A stretch of 64,000 nt of DNA from assembly GCA_963930775.1 (NCBI GenBank), contig OZ005689.1, positions 310,001-374,000 of the forward strand, written 5' to 3'. A model generated the notes under the pieces. It was given only the letters and a program-made list of their open reading frames with translations, was not told the origin of the DNA and searched no databases. The position numbers were made by a program, and so were the translations under genes. Positions 32,801-49,335 of the stretch are shown here, one piece after another (positions within the stretch are counted from its first letter, which is position 1; every line of letters begins with the position of its first letter). This stretch comes from Cliona cf. orientalis (lineage: Eukaryota > Porifera > Demospongiae > Clionaida > Clionaidae).

Positions 32801-33864
32801 TGGGGCAACCACAAGAGTAACCAGACCTATCTGCTATCCTAATAAGCTTCTGACTAGCAGTAAGTAGTTTCTCACCTCCCTTTAGTGCTTCTTTAGCTCT
32901 GTCCACTGCTGGTGGGGTTGCATGAACGAAGTGCCTTTGTTGCATATTCTATCGTATTCTTCACCTCCTCATTGAATACATGTTGCTTCTCATTTCCCTT
33001 ACGCTTGAACTCTATGCCCTTTGTGAGGCGCATCTTCTTCGATAGACGGTCATCAGCTGCTTCCCGCTCAGACGACAGCTCCCTCTTCATCGACTCCATA
33101 TTTCTCTGGATGCCTTTCATGGTAGCCATGAGCTCAGTAAACTCTTCCTTCGATATACCAGCTGCAGTGGATGAGGAGGATTCTCCTTCTTTGGGATGAG
33201 ACATGACTTCAACAGTTAGCAAATGGATGCAACCGCAGGAAAAACCACCGTGGACTTGATGCAAAACTGATACAGAAATGACACTGCCACCAAAAGTGCT
33301 AACTAGACTTGGATAGCTGAGAAATTGCCGAATGTAAATTTGACTTGGATATCTGGAGCGTGCAGTTGCCGAGAGTGCCCTAGCTCCCTTGACCTAGTTC
33401 TTAAATACCTTTCCTCAACACATGCAGACATGCCCTTGCAAACACCCCAGACATGCACTCATGTTAGCTTACAGCCATACTGTCTAGAGACGCAATGACA
33501 GTTGTATACACAACACCCTACAAGACAACACCCGGTTTCAATGTACCAAGCACCAAGCTTACACACCGACGGGAGCTTATTTTCTATCTAATTCGTTGCA
33601 CTCAAACGAGAGAAAATATACTTATACTGGAATGCTGAATTTGGGTATCAGCCATGGAAGATAAACTATTTTATAATATCTTATTACATTTTGTTTTGCA
33701 GGCAGGTTCAGTGCAGTGTGTTGCGAGCCTGGCGTGGCTATGTTCCAGTGGCAAAGGAGGAGAGGGAGAGAGAGAAGAGGAGGGAACAGCTGAGAAGAAA
33801 GGTGGCCTCATGGCTGACAGACTACCAGCCCTCGAAACATAGCACTGACTTGGTAGAACAATAA
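26885..33864 (+). CDS. CCDC191: Coiled-coil protein, CCDC191-like
   Basis: Twelve exons join in frame to 824 residues: 26885-27017, 27185-27498, 27940-28115, 28503-28755, 28977-29131, 29566-29748, 30421-30766, 31008-31119, 31374-31561, 31834-32130, 32337-32491, 33702-33864. The N-terminus is soluble with a possible helix (AEDLIRHWLAGVE). Long, highly charged Arg/Glu coiled coils follow, interrupted by a Ser/Pro-rich linker. Short helical repeats carry a conserved Trp: VLRVWKAWRRFVKD, LLWRSLWAWHKV, RWRGMAPWKKFVEG, REVWSRWQRMVEE, KGLMAWVKF, RVFRGWAEFV, VLRAWRGYV. These resemble the Trp-containing SFI1-type repeats of centrosomal and ciliary proteins. The overall layout recalls CCDC191 from memory; I could not align it. 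A ciliary or centriolar role is inference. It starts only 226 bp after the PEX19 stop. Confidence 0.65.
30119..30340 (-). mobile_element. Possible Penelope-like retroelement 3' fragment with hammerhead-like core
   Basis: On the minus strand, CTGAGGA (30265-30259) fits the hammerhead core CUGANGA. A pairing stretch GACTAGA/TCTAATC follows, with one mismatch and loop GCA, and then GAAAC (30240-30236). Penelope-like elements are known to carry hammerhead ribozymes. The upstream peptide DSNWRKSTSI faintly recalls the end of such open frames. It lies in intron 6 of the CCDC191-like gene. Tentative. Confidence 0.3.
32825..33270 (-). pseudogene. Fragment of a retroelement-type open frame (broken)
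   Basis: A minus-strand frame from about 33204 down to 32893 reads MSHPKEGESSSST, KEEFTELMATMKGIQRNMES, a charged stretch, IEFKRKGNEKQHVFNEEVKN and stops. A shifted frame continues at once with VDRAKEALKGGEKLLTASQK and LIRIADRS. Together these resemble the small charged protein found beside recombinase-type elements in sponges and corals; that comparison is from memory. It is broken by a frameshift and truncated at both ends. It lies in the last intron of the CCDC191-like gene, opposite to its transcription. Confidence 0.5.
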
Positions 33865-34733
33865 TACAAAAAAAATTCCATTTTCAGTGTTGACCATTTA
33901 TCACTTTTTCACACTCATAACATGATTGTGTGCATATTAAATTTTGTTTTGGCAGTACATTTGATAAAGTCAAGTCACTTCAGCAACAACTTGTATTATT
34001 ACTAAAAATTTCATGCTGTTCTCCTGTCTGATATTATCAGTATTTTGCATGCATTTTCAGTATTTTACAAAGAGCTCCATAATATATATGTACTAAATTC
34101 CCCCCAATTTTCAGTAATTATGGTCAGAATTCAGTAAAAAAATACTGACAAATCTGTATACTTGGAGGTAGCTACTGTACATGTAGTACATACACCAGAC
34201 CTTGAAGCATGCAAATTTGTATTCACTTATAATTATACTATAGCTTCACTCACCTGCAATAGCTCCGGCTCTCCTCGCACGTACGTTGCACCGTTCTGAT
34301 CTGAAATGCTGGAACCAGATTTCATGACCATAAAATTTGGCGCGCACAACATAGCGATGCGCGCGCAGTATATTGTGTATTACATCAGCACGATATGATA
34401 CTATTTTTAGCACCCGTCGACCTTCGACCTCTGACCTCCTGATGCAAGCGGAGCAGCTAATTTTAGCGCATTGCGTGGGAGCAAATTCCTGCATGCATTA
34501 CCGGTATACCACTAACTTCCATATATGGACAAAGGGCTACTATGTTTTGGAGCTGATGCAAGCAGAATGGATGGACTGCAGGGACACTATATAAAGGATG
34601 CTGCTCACCTGTACAGACTTCATAAGCATTGAACTGCAAGCAAGCAACTTTTAATAGCTACAGAAGCTACGAAATTTATTGTCCCTGTTGATATCAATCA
34701 GTACAGAACACATCAGTGCCAGAAGCAACAATC
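33865..34733. other. Intergenic region between the CCDC191-like and P450 genes
   Basis: It holds the 3' flank of the coiled-coil gene and the P450 promoter. A minus-strand stretch (34494 to about 34252) ends in a good donor sequence (GCAG|GTGAGT, boundary near 34252), so a divergent first exon is possible, but no second exon can be paired with it. Nothing else is recognised. Confidence 0.4.
34588..34597 (+). promoter_or_regulatory. Probable TATA box of the P450 gene
   Basis: TATATAAAGG lies about 145 bases before the P450 start codon. A start of transcription some 30 bases downstream would leave a 5' UTR of about 115 bases. Assigned by motif and position. Confidence 0.5.
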
Positions 34734-37700
34734 ATGCTTGGTACAGGACTCGTGGTTGGAGCAGTGATCCTCATCCTCTATTTGCTTTACAAGTGAGCTC
34801 ACTCTCAGAAAAATCTGCTAGAATTCAATAATACATTGATGCTGTAGAGCCTATGCAAATCTACTGTGCCTAGGCCTGCCGGGTCCTACTGTAGTAGAAC
34901 TGCATGTGCATGCACGGTGGATCATGCTATAAAAATTATACTAGAATCATTGATCATTCTAGCTGCCAAAATTGTATGACAATAATTTTTTTATGTTCCA
35001 TATAGGGTTCTCTATGCTCCTTATCGACTACTCAAGAGCTGTGGAATCAAAGGACCAGCTCCAACTCCATTCTTTGGAAACTACTGCGAGCTGATCAAAA
35101 TGGTACAAAAAATACTGATCATTAAATTAATTAATTTACGCCCCAGGCCAGGATGCATATACTATATTTATAACTATTATGCACTGCAACTTACAGAACG
35201 CTCTTGATCGGGGCAAGCTGTTGGTGGAGAAATATGGACCAGTAGTTGGGTAAGCTATCATTGTAACTATTACATCGTAAGTTCTTGAGTGCTCAGTGCG
35301 GCATACATGCATGCTAGCTTTGTCTCCAGATCCCTTCATGTTTTCAATATGCAATATTGGTGACATGAAGGAGCCTGGGGACGAGGCTAGCATGCACAAT
35401 GGAGCTGCTACTATTAATAGTTACAATGATAATATTATTAATTTATCATGATCAACATGCAGGGTCTATATTGGAAAGAAGCCACACATTATGATCGCTG
35501 ACTTGGATATTCTCAAACAGATTATGGTCAAAGAGTTTGACAAGTTCCCAGACCACTCAGTAAGTCGCTAGAAACACTAGCTGATGATTGATTGATGGTG
35601 TACAGCCTGGTAGTGCATGATTGATCCCTGCAATTTGTGCCCAAGTGCTTAAATTTTAATAGCTATCATAGATAGAGTCGGTAGACTCTATAAGTAGGGA
35701 TGGCCCGGATATGCCATAATAATAATATTATATCATGTAATACAAAGCAGAAACGTTAATGTAATGATATACTATCAGCAAGCACACTAAAATAGATAAT
35801 ACTGCTTCTGTCTTAATAATCAAAAATTCCTCTCCCCACAGCCACTCCCTAATATTCTATCGGAGGGTTCAGAGTCCAAAGATCTGTTCAGCTCCAGAGG
35901 TGAAACATGGAAGACAACGAGAAAGACTCTCTCTCCTTCCTTCTCTGCATCGAAGCTCAAAATGGTATGGATCCGATCTAACTTCTTGTAGCTATCCCCA
36001 ATGCCATGCATCATCAGGCACCATCAGTTAATTTTTCAATGTTTAATAGTATAATAGCTAGCTAAATGTCTATGGTTCCGTAGCTCTTTTGAGAAAGTCT
36101 ATAGGATAGTCTAGCAATTAAGAACTAACCCAAACAAGATTAGCTAGATTTTTGGCCTGGGATATTGCATGATGATACAAGAATGAAGCATAGCTATGTG
36201 GGAAGTCACAGACATACTTAAGCCTATGCCTTATCCTTGAAAGTTAAATTTTGAACTAATGATGGGTCGACATCATAAAATCATCAGTCCATGGCATGCG
36301 GCTTAATAAGCAGTGACACAGCAAACGCAAGGAAGCTAATCTTGAGCTGCATGCATGCATGATTTTTGGACCAGGTATGCAGGAAAATTAATGTGCTTGT
36401 TAATTTATTGCCCCCCATCATTAGATGCTTCCACTGCTGAAGAGGACCACAGACAATCTGGTGGCAGTTGTTGGGGAGAAGGCAGCTTCACAGGAGAGCT
36501 TTGAGGTTTTAAGGTACAACAATTACTATCATTGTCTACTATATTAGTCACAATCGTGAATACTAACTGCATGCATGGCTTGGCTGCATGTATTCTAATT
36601 ATTATTCATGGTCTATATACTGGTATATACACTGCATGCTGGCATATTATTATACTGACACGTTGATACTTCATGGATATGCAATCCTTAAATTCAATAG
36701 CTCTGGGATCTTAAACTATACCAATGGCCACAAAGGCACTATAACATTGTAATGTGTATCAGATTCTATTGTACATGACTGTATGTAGGGTGTACAGCAA
36801 CTTCACCCTGGAGACGATCCTGGCAACAGCATTTGGAAGGAGGATCAATCTTCAGAGAGGAGAGTCTGATCAGTTCAGCAAATCAATGGAGTTGCTTCTC
36901 AGTGGATTCACGGATGGACAGTTTGAGCAGTTTGTACTCTTCCATAGTAAGTTCACTGTACATGTAAGGATCGATCATTTGGCAGTTCCAGTGGAGCTTA
37001 ATTGGGGTGTGTTTAGAATCGATATTATTTTATACAAGAAATTTCATAGAAGGGATTAGAAATTACAGAGTTATTAATCTCTGTATAATAATGCTGCTAA
37101 AGAGCTACAGTTTGGTTTTCATTCCAGCTCCATAGCTCTTTCCGTTGCCGATATATACTTTGGCGCTCGCCGCAGTGTGGAATTAAAGATATTCATAGCA
37201 CTTAATTACTTACGTCACGGTCTATACATTCCAACGGTAAAACCATACGCATTTTGCTTCCCCCTGTTCCAGCTCAATAAATAGCGATTCCGGTAGGGAC
37301 TATCGGGGCTAGACGATGTCAGTGGTACCCCCTCTGGCATCTGCAGCTGAAAACTGCACATGGTCCTGGGCATATATGGCTTAGGGGTTGCCCAGGTTCC
37401 TCCCTCGAATACCCCCCATTCTGGATAAAGCCTGTTAATCCACCATAGGCTGACTTCAGTCCCCTATGGCTGTGACACTGAAGCCTAACTGGCTGCAGTA
37501 ATGTCTGCAGTCTACCCTGACCAGCGTTCCAGCCTAGAGCTCGGAAGATCGATGGCAGGATGGGGTTATTTTTTTTTCGCCAGTGAGAAAATGTATCCCT
37601 TCCCCAAACTTACTATAGCTAATTGTTATGCCATTTCTTGAAATTGTTTTTCAGACAAGTACGTATGTTTAATATCACAATCTATGTCTCTTCAGAATTA

Positions 37701-40059
37701 CAATCATGGGAGGCATTGCATGCTATAGTGCACTGTTTAGTCGGTTTCTATGTGATTTAGAAGACCTCAGGGTTCAGTAGAACCCTGGTTTCGCTTGGGA
37801 TTCTAGCTACATAGAGTCCTTCGAATCGGTCTTCTAAATTATGTAGACGCAGAAACCTCCTAAACAGTATCTAACTATTATTTTTTGTGCAGGTCATTTC
37901 CCGTGGTTGTTCTCTCTGATGAAGCTTGCCTTTGCCCACTCTGAGCCTGGCAAAGCTGTTGCCTACGTCCACAAGGTGGCGATGGACCTGGTCAAGGCAA
38001 GGAGGGAGAATGGACACTCTGATAAGGTATGTGGATGGAAATTTTGTATCTGTTTGCCTGCATGTATGTATCAAGTCTGTTTGTGTGTACCTTAATAATA
38101 TTATTGACAGTGTTCCTCGTAATAATTAGTAAATCAGAGAGTGAGAGTGTAGCCAAGAGCTTTATTAATTAAGTTCTAGTTCACACTATTTTACGAAAAT
38201 TTTAATACATACTATGACCGGACTGCCGGACTCTGTTGCTATGTATAGCATAAGGATATTATAATATCACGATATTTCACTGTGGGATAAGAGCTTTTTT
38301 GTGTAGCTAGCCATAAAGAAATTGAATATAGCTAAGAGCTTTTTTGTGTTCTGAGCATGCTATGACCAACTCTGTTGCTTATACATACAGCATAAGGACA
38401 TCCTCCAGCTGATGATAGATGCCAACGGGGAGGAGAGTGACTCTGACGGAGAGAAAGAAGCAGCTACTCACCCTCCTGTGGAATGCCCGGCTCACAAAAA
38501 CAAAATGACAAAGACGAAGTTTGCGATGAGCGATGAAGAGGTTGTGGCCAACTCCATTGGATTCTTGTTTGCTGGTAATGAAACAACAGCCGTCACCCTC
38601 TCCTTTGCCTCGTACCAGCTCGCTCTGAATCCTGATGTCCAGGAGAAACTGCAGTCTGAAATCGATGCCTACTTTGAAGACAAACCTGTGAGTTAGCTAC
38701 TATTGATCGAGGGCAAATGTATACATTAATCAGTAGTCTGGATACAATATTAATTGCCTCTCTTGTAGCTATATCTTATCCGATTCACCAATAGTAATAA
38801 AATTATCTCCAGGATTCCAGCCTGTACACAGCAGCCCAGGAGATGGCCTACCTTGATAATGTCATACAGGAAACCCTTAGGCTACACCCTCCAGCTCTTG
38901 AGTAAGTCAAAATTGCTGTAATAGTAATTATTACCAAAATTTCAAAGTATCATCAGATTCTATAAACACTTGAAGATTCGCGGAAGACAATATTTATTAG
39001 TCGTATACACATATACACTGTTACAGTGTCATTGTCAAGATCTAGATCGATAGTTGGTTTAACTCAACATTTACCATGCACTTGGGCTCTTGAGCCCTTC
39101 ATTTATATTGTATAACTTACATCTTGACTCGACATAATACTATTATACAGATCTGATCGCTATTGCAAGGAGACAACAGTGATCAATGGAGTGACAATCC
39201 CCAAAGGAGCAGCCATTATAGTCCCCATCGCTGTGCTCCACCACAGCCCACTCTACTGGGAGGAGCCAGAGAAGTTCAATCCTGACAGGTGAACAGCTTG
39301 CAATGATTTTTAAAACTGACACGGCATTTGAGCACTCTATTCTATGGCAATGCATTGTTGTTATAAAAAGCATGAAAAATGTACTAGTCAGAACAATTAG
39401 TATCAGCTACAGTATCATAATAATTAGCAAGACTCTGTGAATGTGTTGATTATTCAGCTAATGCCTCCATTATTGAATATACAGGTTCACACCGAAGGAG
39501 AAGGCCAAGCGACCTCAGCTAAGCCACATGCCATTCGGTTTTGGTCCTCGCAGCTGTATTGGGATGAGGTTGGCTCTGCTGGAGGCTAAGATTGCCCTCA
39601 TTGAGCTGCTCAAGAGATACACTTTCATCAGAGCTCCAGAGACTGAGGTAGGCTTGCTGCAGTAATACAACTGACATGCATGCATGGTCCGAAATAGCTG
39701 CAACGTTCAAATTAAAAGAAGTTAATAAGTACAGTTTGGCATGAATCAAGGATACATATGTTATTTCCGGATCCTTTATGCCATGTGTAGCCCAGGGCAG
39801 CTATGTAGAAGTATACAGTCTTATGTAGCTATCCCAGAAGAAAAGGACACTTCTTTCTTAGCCGGAAGCTATCCCAAAGAGTACTACTGAGCACCTTAGA
39901 TGATCTCAGTACTGCCGTTGAGACTATAATAATTATCATACCTGTAGCTTGGAATTTATGAGGTATTTATTTTGTTTTCAGGTGCCCCTGAAGGTTGGTG
40001 TTGGGATTACTGTGAGGCCCAAGAATGGAGTTCACCTCAAAGTCATCGAACGCTCCTAG
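34734..40059 (+). CDS. Cytochrome P450, CYP3-clan
   Basis: Thirteen exons give 524 residues: 34734-34792, 35006-35102, 35197-35249, 35463-35559, 35842-35964, 36425-36513, 36789-36946, 37893-38026, 38391-38687, 38813-38901, 39151-39288, 39485-39647, 39982-40059. An N-terminal anchor ([16 protein letters not shown]) places it in the ER membrane facing the cytosol. Hallmarks are the C-helix [20 protein letters not shown], the oxygen-binding I-helix [14 protein letters not shown], the K-helix ETLR, the PERF-like FNPDRF, and the heme loop [10 protein letters not shown] with Cys near residue 469. The pattern (GPxPTPFFGN, FPDHS, KLKMMLPLL) fits the CYP3 clan (CYP3A or thromboxane-synthase-like). It is a heme monooxygenase using P450 reductase; the substrate cannot be predicted. 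An acidic insert ([10 protein letters not shown]) precedes the I-helix. Confidence 0.93.
35308..35396. repeat. Palindromic element, relative of 13348-13437
   Basis: TGCATGCTAGC at the left pairs with GCTAGCATGCA at the right. Inside are GTTTTCAATATGC and CCTGGGGACGAGGCTA, the latter shared with the element at 13348. It lies in a P450 intron. Confidence 0.45.
35667..35733. repeat. Short dispersed repeat, copy 2
   Basis: It shares AGAGTCGGTAGACTCTATAA and GTAGGGATGGC with 22814-22870. It lies in a P450 intron. Confidence 0.45.
37731..37876. mobile_element. MITE with GTTAGACACTGTTTAG ends, copy B
   Basis: It starts at CACTGTTTAGTCGGTTTCTA and ends at CTCCTAAACAGTATCTAACT, inverted relative to 14464-14600. 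The outer bases of the left end are lost. It lies in a P450 intron, a few bases before the acceptor of exon 8. Confidence 0.65.
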
Positions 40060-40414
40060 ATTTCCGGGCAGTGCCCAAACAAACTTTGCTCCAAAGCATA
40101 CAGTACAATCACAATTTTTTCACAATCCATAATTAGCTATTTCAACAGTAAATACCAGTAGTGATGATTTATATTGCTCCATGAACACTGAATTGTATGT
40201 TGTGTATATTAACAGCAAAATTAATGTTATGTTCAATGACAATTCGGTAATGGTCGTTCTTCGTGCATGTGCATTACACGTCAGATCAGAAAGGCTTTAC
40301 CTTTAACCTTGAAGCAACTATAATGTTTGGTAATGGTCGTCTCCACGTCAGTTGAAAACAGCAGCTTGCTCTTCTCTCGTCAACTATTAAATTGAATCAC
40401 CCTAGAAGCTCAAA
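40060..40414. other. Intergenic region between the P450 and DPAGT1 genes
   Basis: These 355 bases must hold the P450 3' UTR and the DPAGT1 promoter. GGTAATGGTCGT occurs twice (about 40246 and 40330). I see no coding sequence. Confidence 0.45.
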
Positions 40415-43400
40415 ATGATGTACCTGACGATATTCGCTGACGCGTGCATGGCGTTGGGGGCCTACCTGATAACGGATGGACTGATAGGGTCTCGAGCTAT
40501 GAGGGACAGCTTCATCAAGGCGGGCCTTTCTGGCAAGGACCTCAACAAGACCTCAGAGGACAGAGTGTGAGTGGGGAAGACTATGTTAATATGAAGGAAG
40601 AAGGAAAGCACAAGTTCACTGTGCTCTTTCTCATGTACACCCCATGCAAATTAATACGCAAATATGTGCATGGACTCAAACACATACGTTTATATCCTCA
40701 TACACGCACATGTACATCTACATGCATGTATACATGTACATGTACATGCACACACACACAAATGTACATTATTTCATAGTCCAGAGGGTCTTGGTGTGAT
40801 ATGTGGAGCTGTGTATCTGATTTCAATGTTTCTGTTCATTCCCATTCCATTCCTGCCGTCCCTCATTCCTGAAACCGAGACTCCATTCGAACATCATGAG
40901 GTATGGACCCCATTTTGTCATCTGATGACCATTATTTTATATTTATCACATATCTTTACATGTATATCTCTCTCTGTCTCTTCCCCCTCCCTCTGATGCT
41001 GCCCCCTCCTCTCTCTCTCTCCCTCCTTCTCTTTCTCTCCCACCCGCTCTGTCTCTCTCTCTTTCCTTCTCCCCCCTCCCTATCTATTTATATCTCTCTC
41101 CTTTTCCCCCTCCCTCTCTTCTCTCTCTCTTTCTTCCCCTCTCCCTCCCCCCCCCCCCCCCCCCCCCCCAGTATGCTCAGTTCATTTGTGCCCTGCTGTC
41201 CATCTGTTGTATGATCTTCCTTGGTTTTGCTGATGATGTTCTTGACCTTCGCTGGCGTCACAAGGTGCTCCTCCCTACGATAGCCTCGCTCCCTCTGCTC
41301 ATGGTCTACTGGGTCAATGGAGGATCAACAATCATCATCCTGCCAAAACCAGTCAGGTTCCTACTAGGATTCCAGCTCAATCTAGGTGAGGTAGCAGTGT
41401 TGCTCGCTGTGACGGTAGTAGAAAATAATTGACGTTTTCAGGCTGGGGAATATCATTCACGAATAATACAGTCGTGTAGTGTAAGTACATGTTGTAAGTA
41501 AAATTGGTATGTGTGTAAAGTAAGTAAAATTGGTAAAGTAGCTTACATACACTGCTATGAGATGGTACAAATCACTAAAAATTTTGCCAATAGTGTTTTA
41601 TGAGCCATGTAAAAAATTTATTTGTCAGTTTCCAATGTAATACCATACTTAATCTAATACAGTGCATGGAAAAAAAATTGAAAAATGTGCGTTTTTCTGG
41701 TAAAGGTCGTCAATCGCTCCACATATAAACGTTATGAGAATTTGTAAAATGCTAATTTCTTGCATTAAATTGAATCATGCGTTGTATTCGATTAATTATG
41801 GTATTATTGTTTTGTCACCAATATTTTCTTCCCCCACCACTTCCACAGGTGTTCTCTACTTTGTGTACATGGGTATGTTGGCCGTGTTCTGTACGAACGC
41901 CATCAACATCCTGGCGGGTATCAACGGCATAGAAGTGGGGCAGTCCCTGGTAATTAGCCTCTCCATCCTCCTCTTCAACTTCATCGAGCTGCCTGGCCAC
42001 TGGGGAGCCAAGCACGCCTTCTCTGTCTACCTACTCCTGCCCTTCGTAGCCGTGTCAGCTGCTCTCTTCAAACATAACAAGTGAGTGGTCATGTGACTAG
42101 CATGTGATCTACCATAGTCATATCATGTGACTAACGTTCCTCCTACAAGGTCATGGTTAAGTATCTTACAGACAAGTTGCATAACCGTAATAGTTAAGTG
42201 GGGACCATGTCATGTGATGCCTCAGTATAATACTACTATCGAATCTTCAAGTGGATAAATATTCATGTCCAAAATGATGCATACTGTTTTGTGATAAATA
42301 ATCCCAAGAGGATTAAAAGTAATCATGGTGGCAGTTTTTATCTTATTCAATTATTAGCTTCTACTGCGGATTAAAAACTAATGTTATTGCACTCTTGTCC
42401 ACTGTTGCTAGGTACCCCAGTAGAGTATTTGTAGGAGATACCTACTGCTACTTCGCTGGGATGACTTTTGCCGTAGTCGGCATTCTCGGTCACTTCAGTA
42501 AAACCATGATGCTGTTCTTCATTCCCCAAGTCCTCAATTTCCTATACTCCATTCCACAGCTGTTTGGCCTGGTCCCATGCCCAAGACACAGACTGCCTAA
42601 GTAAGTGTATCTATACTATTTAAAATTCTCTGAGGAGTTTTTGATAGACCAGGATACCAGTTTCACTTCAAGTAGAAATTTTCGCAAGGATAAAAATTTT
42701 GCCAATTTCGTAAATTTCTGGAAGATTATGCATGTACATGTAGGTTGGCAATTGGCAATGAGCACAATGTAATGTATGAGCCCTTGGCCTATGCATAGAT
42801 ATTATAGACTACGTAAACGGGATTGGAAACTGCTCACGTGAGCAATAGAACGTGTACGCGCACTCCGTGTTATGGTTTGCATTCTTGGATAGACCCGTTG
42901 CTATGACAATTTGAGCAAAAAATGGCCGAAAATGGCGACCGCAGTACACTTATCGATTAATAGCAGCGAAATAACAGTAGTTTCGAACTTGAACAAGGCT
43001 TATTCTAATGAAGGAGTCCCTACTCTAAACGTGGCCAGCGAAGTTGAATTTCCGAAGTCTCTCTGGTGTACGCTACAGTCCCACAACGGTCCAAGAAGCA
43101 AAAATGGCTGATCAAGAACTGTTGAAAACTGTTTATTTCAGTGTGTCGGTGCAGTGGCTTTGCCCTTGCCACCATTTTGGGATGCGCTATCTTACTTATC
43201 ACAGTTTTGACACTTGATGCGCTGTCTTTTGTGAGTGAGCAGGCCGTGAAAAGGCCCAAAAATCGGCCATTTTTGCTTCTTGGACTTTGTGAGACTGTAG
43301 CGTAGACCAGAGAGACTTCGGAAATTCAACTTCGCTGGCCACGTTTAGAGTAGGGACTCCTTCATTAGAATAAGCCTTGTTCAAGTTCGAAACTACTGTT

Positions 43401-44185
43401 ATTTCGCTGCTATTAATCGATAAGTGCACTGCGGTCGCCATTTTCGGCCATTTTTTGCTCAAATTGTCATAGCAACGGGTCTATCCAAGAATGCAAACCA
43501 TAACACGGAGTGCGCATACGCGTATACGTACGTTCTATTGCTCACGTGAGCAGTTTCCAATCCCGTTTACGTAGTCTATAATATCTATGGCCTATGCAAT
43601 TATTTATAGAGAACAAAAATTAGTTTTTGCCAATGACAGCAGGTAGCAAAAATATTATTTTCCTGGCGAAAATTTCCTTGTATAGGGTATAATGATATTG
43701 ATACTCATGTCACATGATTTTTGTCACAGGTTCAATCGTGCATCTGGTCTCCTTGGGATGAGCTACGCTCAGTTCAAACCAGACCAGCTGGGACGAGGGG
43801 GTGGAGCACTGCTGAAACTACTGAGCATGCTCAGACTGGTTGCCATGGAAACCGGTGTGGGGGAGAAAAAGGATGAGATACGTGTGAACAACTTGACGCT
43901 AATTAACTTTGTCATATTGTGGGCAGGGCCTCAGCGGGAGGACAGACTGACTGCCATCATGATGGCTATTCAGGTAGGACAGCTGCAAACTTAGTGACTA
44001 GCTATACATGTAGCTTTATCACTCGTACACTCTGTTTCTCTTCAAATCACTTTGTCTCTCTCTCTCTGTCTGTCTCCCTCCCCCTCTGTCTCTCACTCTC
44101 TTCCTCCTTTCTACAGGTGTTCTTTACGTTAGTAGCATTTTTTATTCGTTACGGATTGGTAAGGTTTTTCTATGATGTCGTATAG
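40415..44185 (+). CDS. DPAGT1: UDP-GlcNAc:dolichyl-phosphate GlcNAc-1-phosphotransferase
   Basis: Seven exons (40415-40566, 40780-40900, 41172-41385, 41849-42080, 42412-42600, 43730-43973, 44117-44185) give 406 residues, the same as human DPAGT1 within a few residues. The enzyme makes GlcNAc-PP-dolichol on the ER membrane, the first step of N-glycan assembly and the target of tunicamycin. Family motifs are [38 protein letters not shown] with the acidic pair, [40 protein letters not shown] and [24 protein letters not shown]. About ten membrane segments are evident. The first ATG of the ATGATG pair was taken as the start. Intron 5 contains a large fold-back element. Confidence 0.97.
40965..41171 (+). 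repeat. Polypyrimidine microsatellite at the DPAGT1 exon 3 acceptor
   Basis: About 200 bases of CT-rich repeats end in a run of over 20 cytosines and CAG, immediately before exon 3 (starts at 41172). Translated frames through it are low complexity. Confidence 0.8.
41641..41803. repeat. Dispersed repeat of about 165 bp, copy 2
   Basis: It matches 16545-16712 from TACTTAATCTAATAC to the closing GATTAATTATGGTA. It lies in a DPAGT1 intron. Confidence 0.6.
42785..43598. mobile_element. 792-bp fold-back element with 11-bp target-site duplication
   Basis: The element (42796-43587) consists of two long inverted arms, over 300 bases each, starting TAGATATTATAGACTACGTA and ending with its reverse complement. 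The same 11 bases, TGGCCTATGCA, lie directly outside both ends (42785-42795 and 43588-43598). Each arm carries the same short open frame ([20 protein letters not shown] and onward), read inwards from both ends. A 9-11 bp duplication with long arms fits fold-back or Mutator-like elements. It lies in DPAGT1 intron 5. Confidence 0.8.
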
Positions 44186-44936
44186 GTCTTATTATTGGTA
44201 GAACTAATGATAATATTATTAGTGATTTTAGACTTATACCCCATTCTTGACTCTGTTAAAAACAGATATGCACAGTACACCATGCCATTACCATTATTAC
44301 ATCCCCAGTATAAATTTACTTTTTTGCGGTTATTAGGTAATTATGTTGTAATTATGATGTAACCTATGTCGTCATAGCGCTAAAATTCAGAGCCTTTACA
44401 GAACACTTCTGAGACCTGAAAATCCACAGAATCATATATTAACTTACATACATATCCAGCGAATACATTAAAAGCTGAGTGCTACTTTCTCCGACAAGTA
44501 ATGCCGGCCGAACTTCATGCATTCTCTTGGCTGACGTAATCCTGTGGATAAATAAAGCTAGCCTTGCGCTATTTATAGCACGCGTCATGCCACGACCGAT
44601 CTGAAGTTCGGAAGCTGTACTGTGCTGTCGAGTTCGTCTCCTTTGATTGAAGCATTGAAACTCGAAGTCGAAAGTTGATCTTAGACTCCATCTCTGCGAT
44701 TGAGGCCCTGGCATCGATGTGTGTATTGACGACCTTTACCACATGCACCATTAGAACTATGCAGCCACTGGGGATGTGGTCAAGGGTTCATAATAATATA
44801 CCATGTACCGTTATGTGTAGAAGTATTATTGATATACTTCACCAATATAGCATTCAATTACATGACATTGTACAATGTGCTTTGCACACAAATTTCGGCC
44901 ACTACTAAACATTTATAATTAACCATTATTATATAG
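44186..44936. other. Intergenic region between convergent DPAGT1 and glycerol kinase genes
   Basis: Both 3' ends lie here, and most of the space is a repeat of about 500 bp (44297-44795) whose second copy is inside glycerol kinase. No gene is recognised. Confidence 0.55.
44297..44795. repeat. Dispersed repeat of about 490 bp, copy 1
   Basis: It shares TTACATCCCCAGTA, AGCGAATACATT, GAGTGCTACTTTCTCCGAC, CCTGTGGATAAATAAAGCTA, CACGACCGATCTGAAGTT and CACATGCACCATTAGAACTA in order with 46242-46725; a partial third copy lies at about 53398-53590. It may be a non-autonomous transposon; I could not define the ends precisely. Confidence 0.65.

Positions 44937-49335
<4,399 letters not shown>

Noticed and set aside
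34246..34494. Minus-strand frame ending at a donor-like GTGAGT upstream of the P450
   Set aside because: No second exon could be paired and the peptide has no recognisable domain; noted only in the intergenic entry.
37110..37640. A GC-richer block in a P450 intron ending in a T run, considered as a small nuclear or signal-recognition RNA gene
   Set aside because: No match to the conserved sequences of spliceosomal RNAs, RNase P or SRP RNA that I could recognise.
42911..43462. Two similar open frames in opposite orientations in DPAGT1 intron 5
   Set aside because: They are the same sequence in the two arms of a fold-back element, without ATG-supported length or splice context; not host genes.
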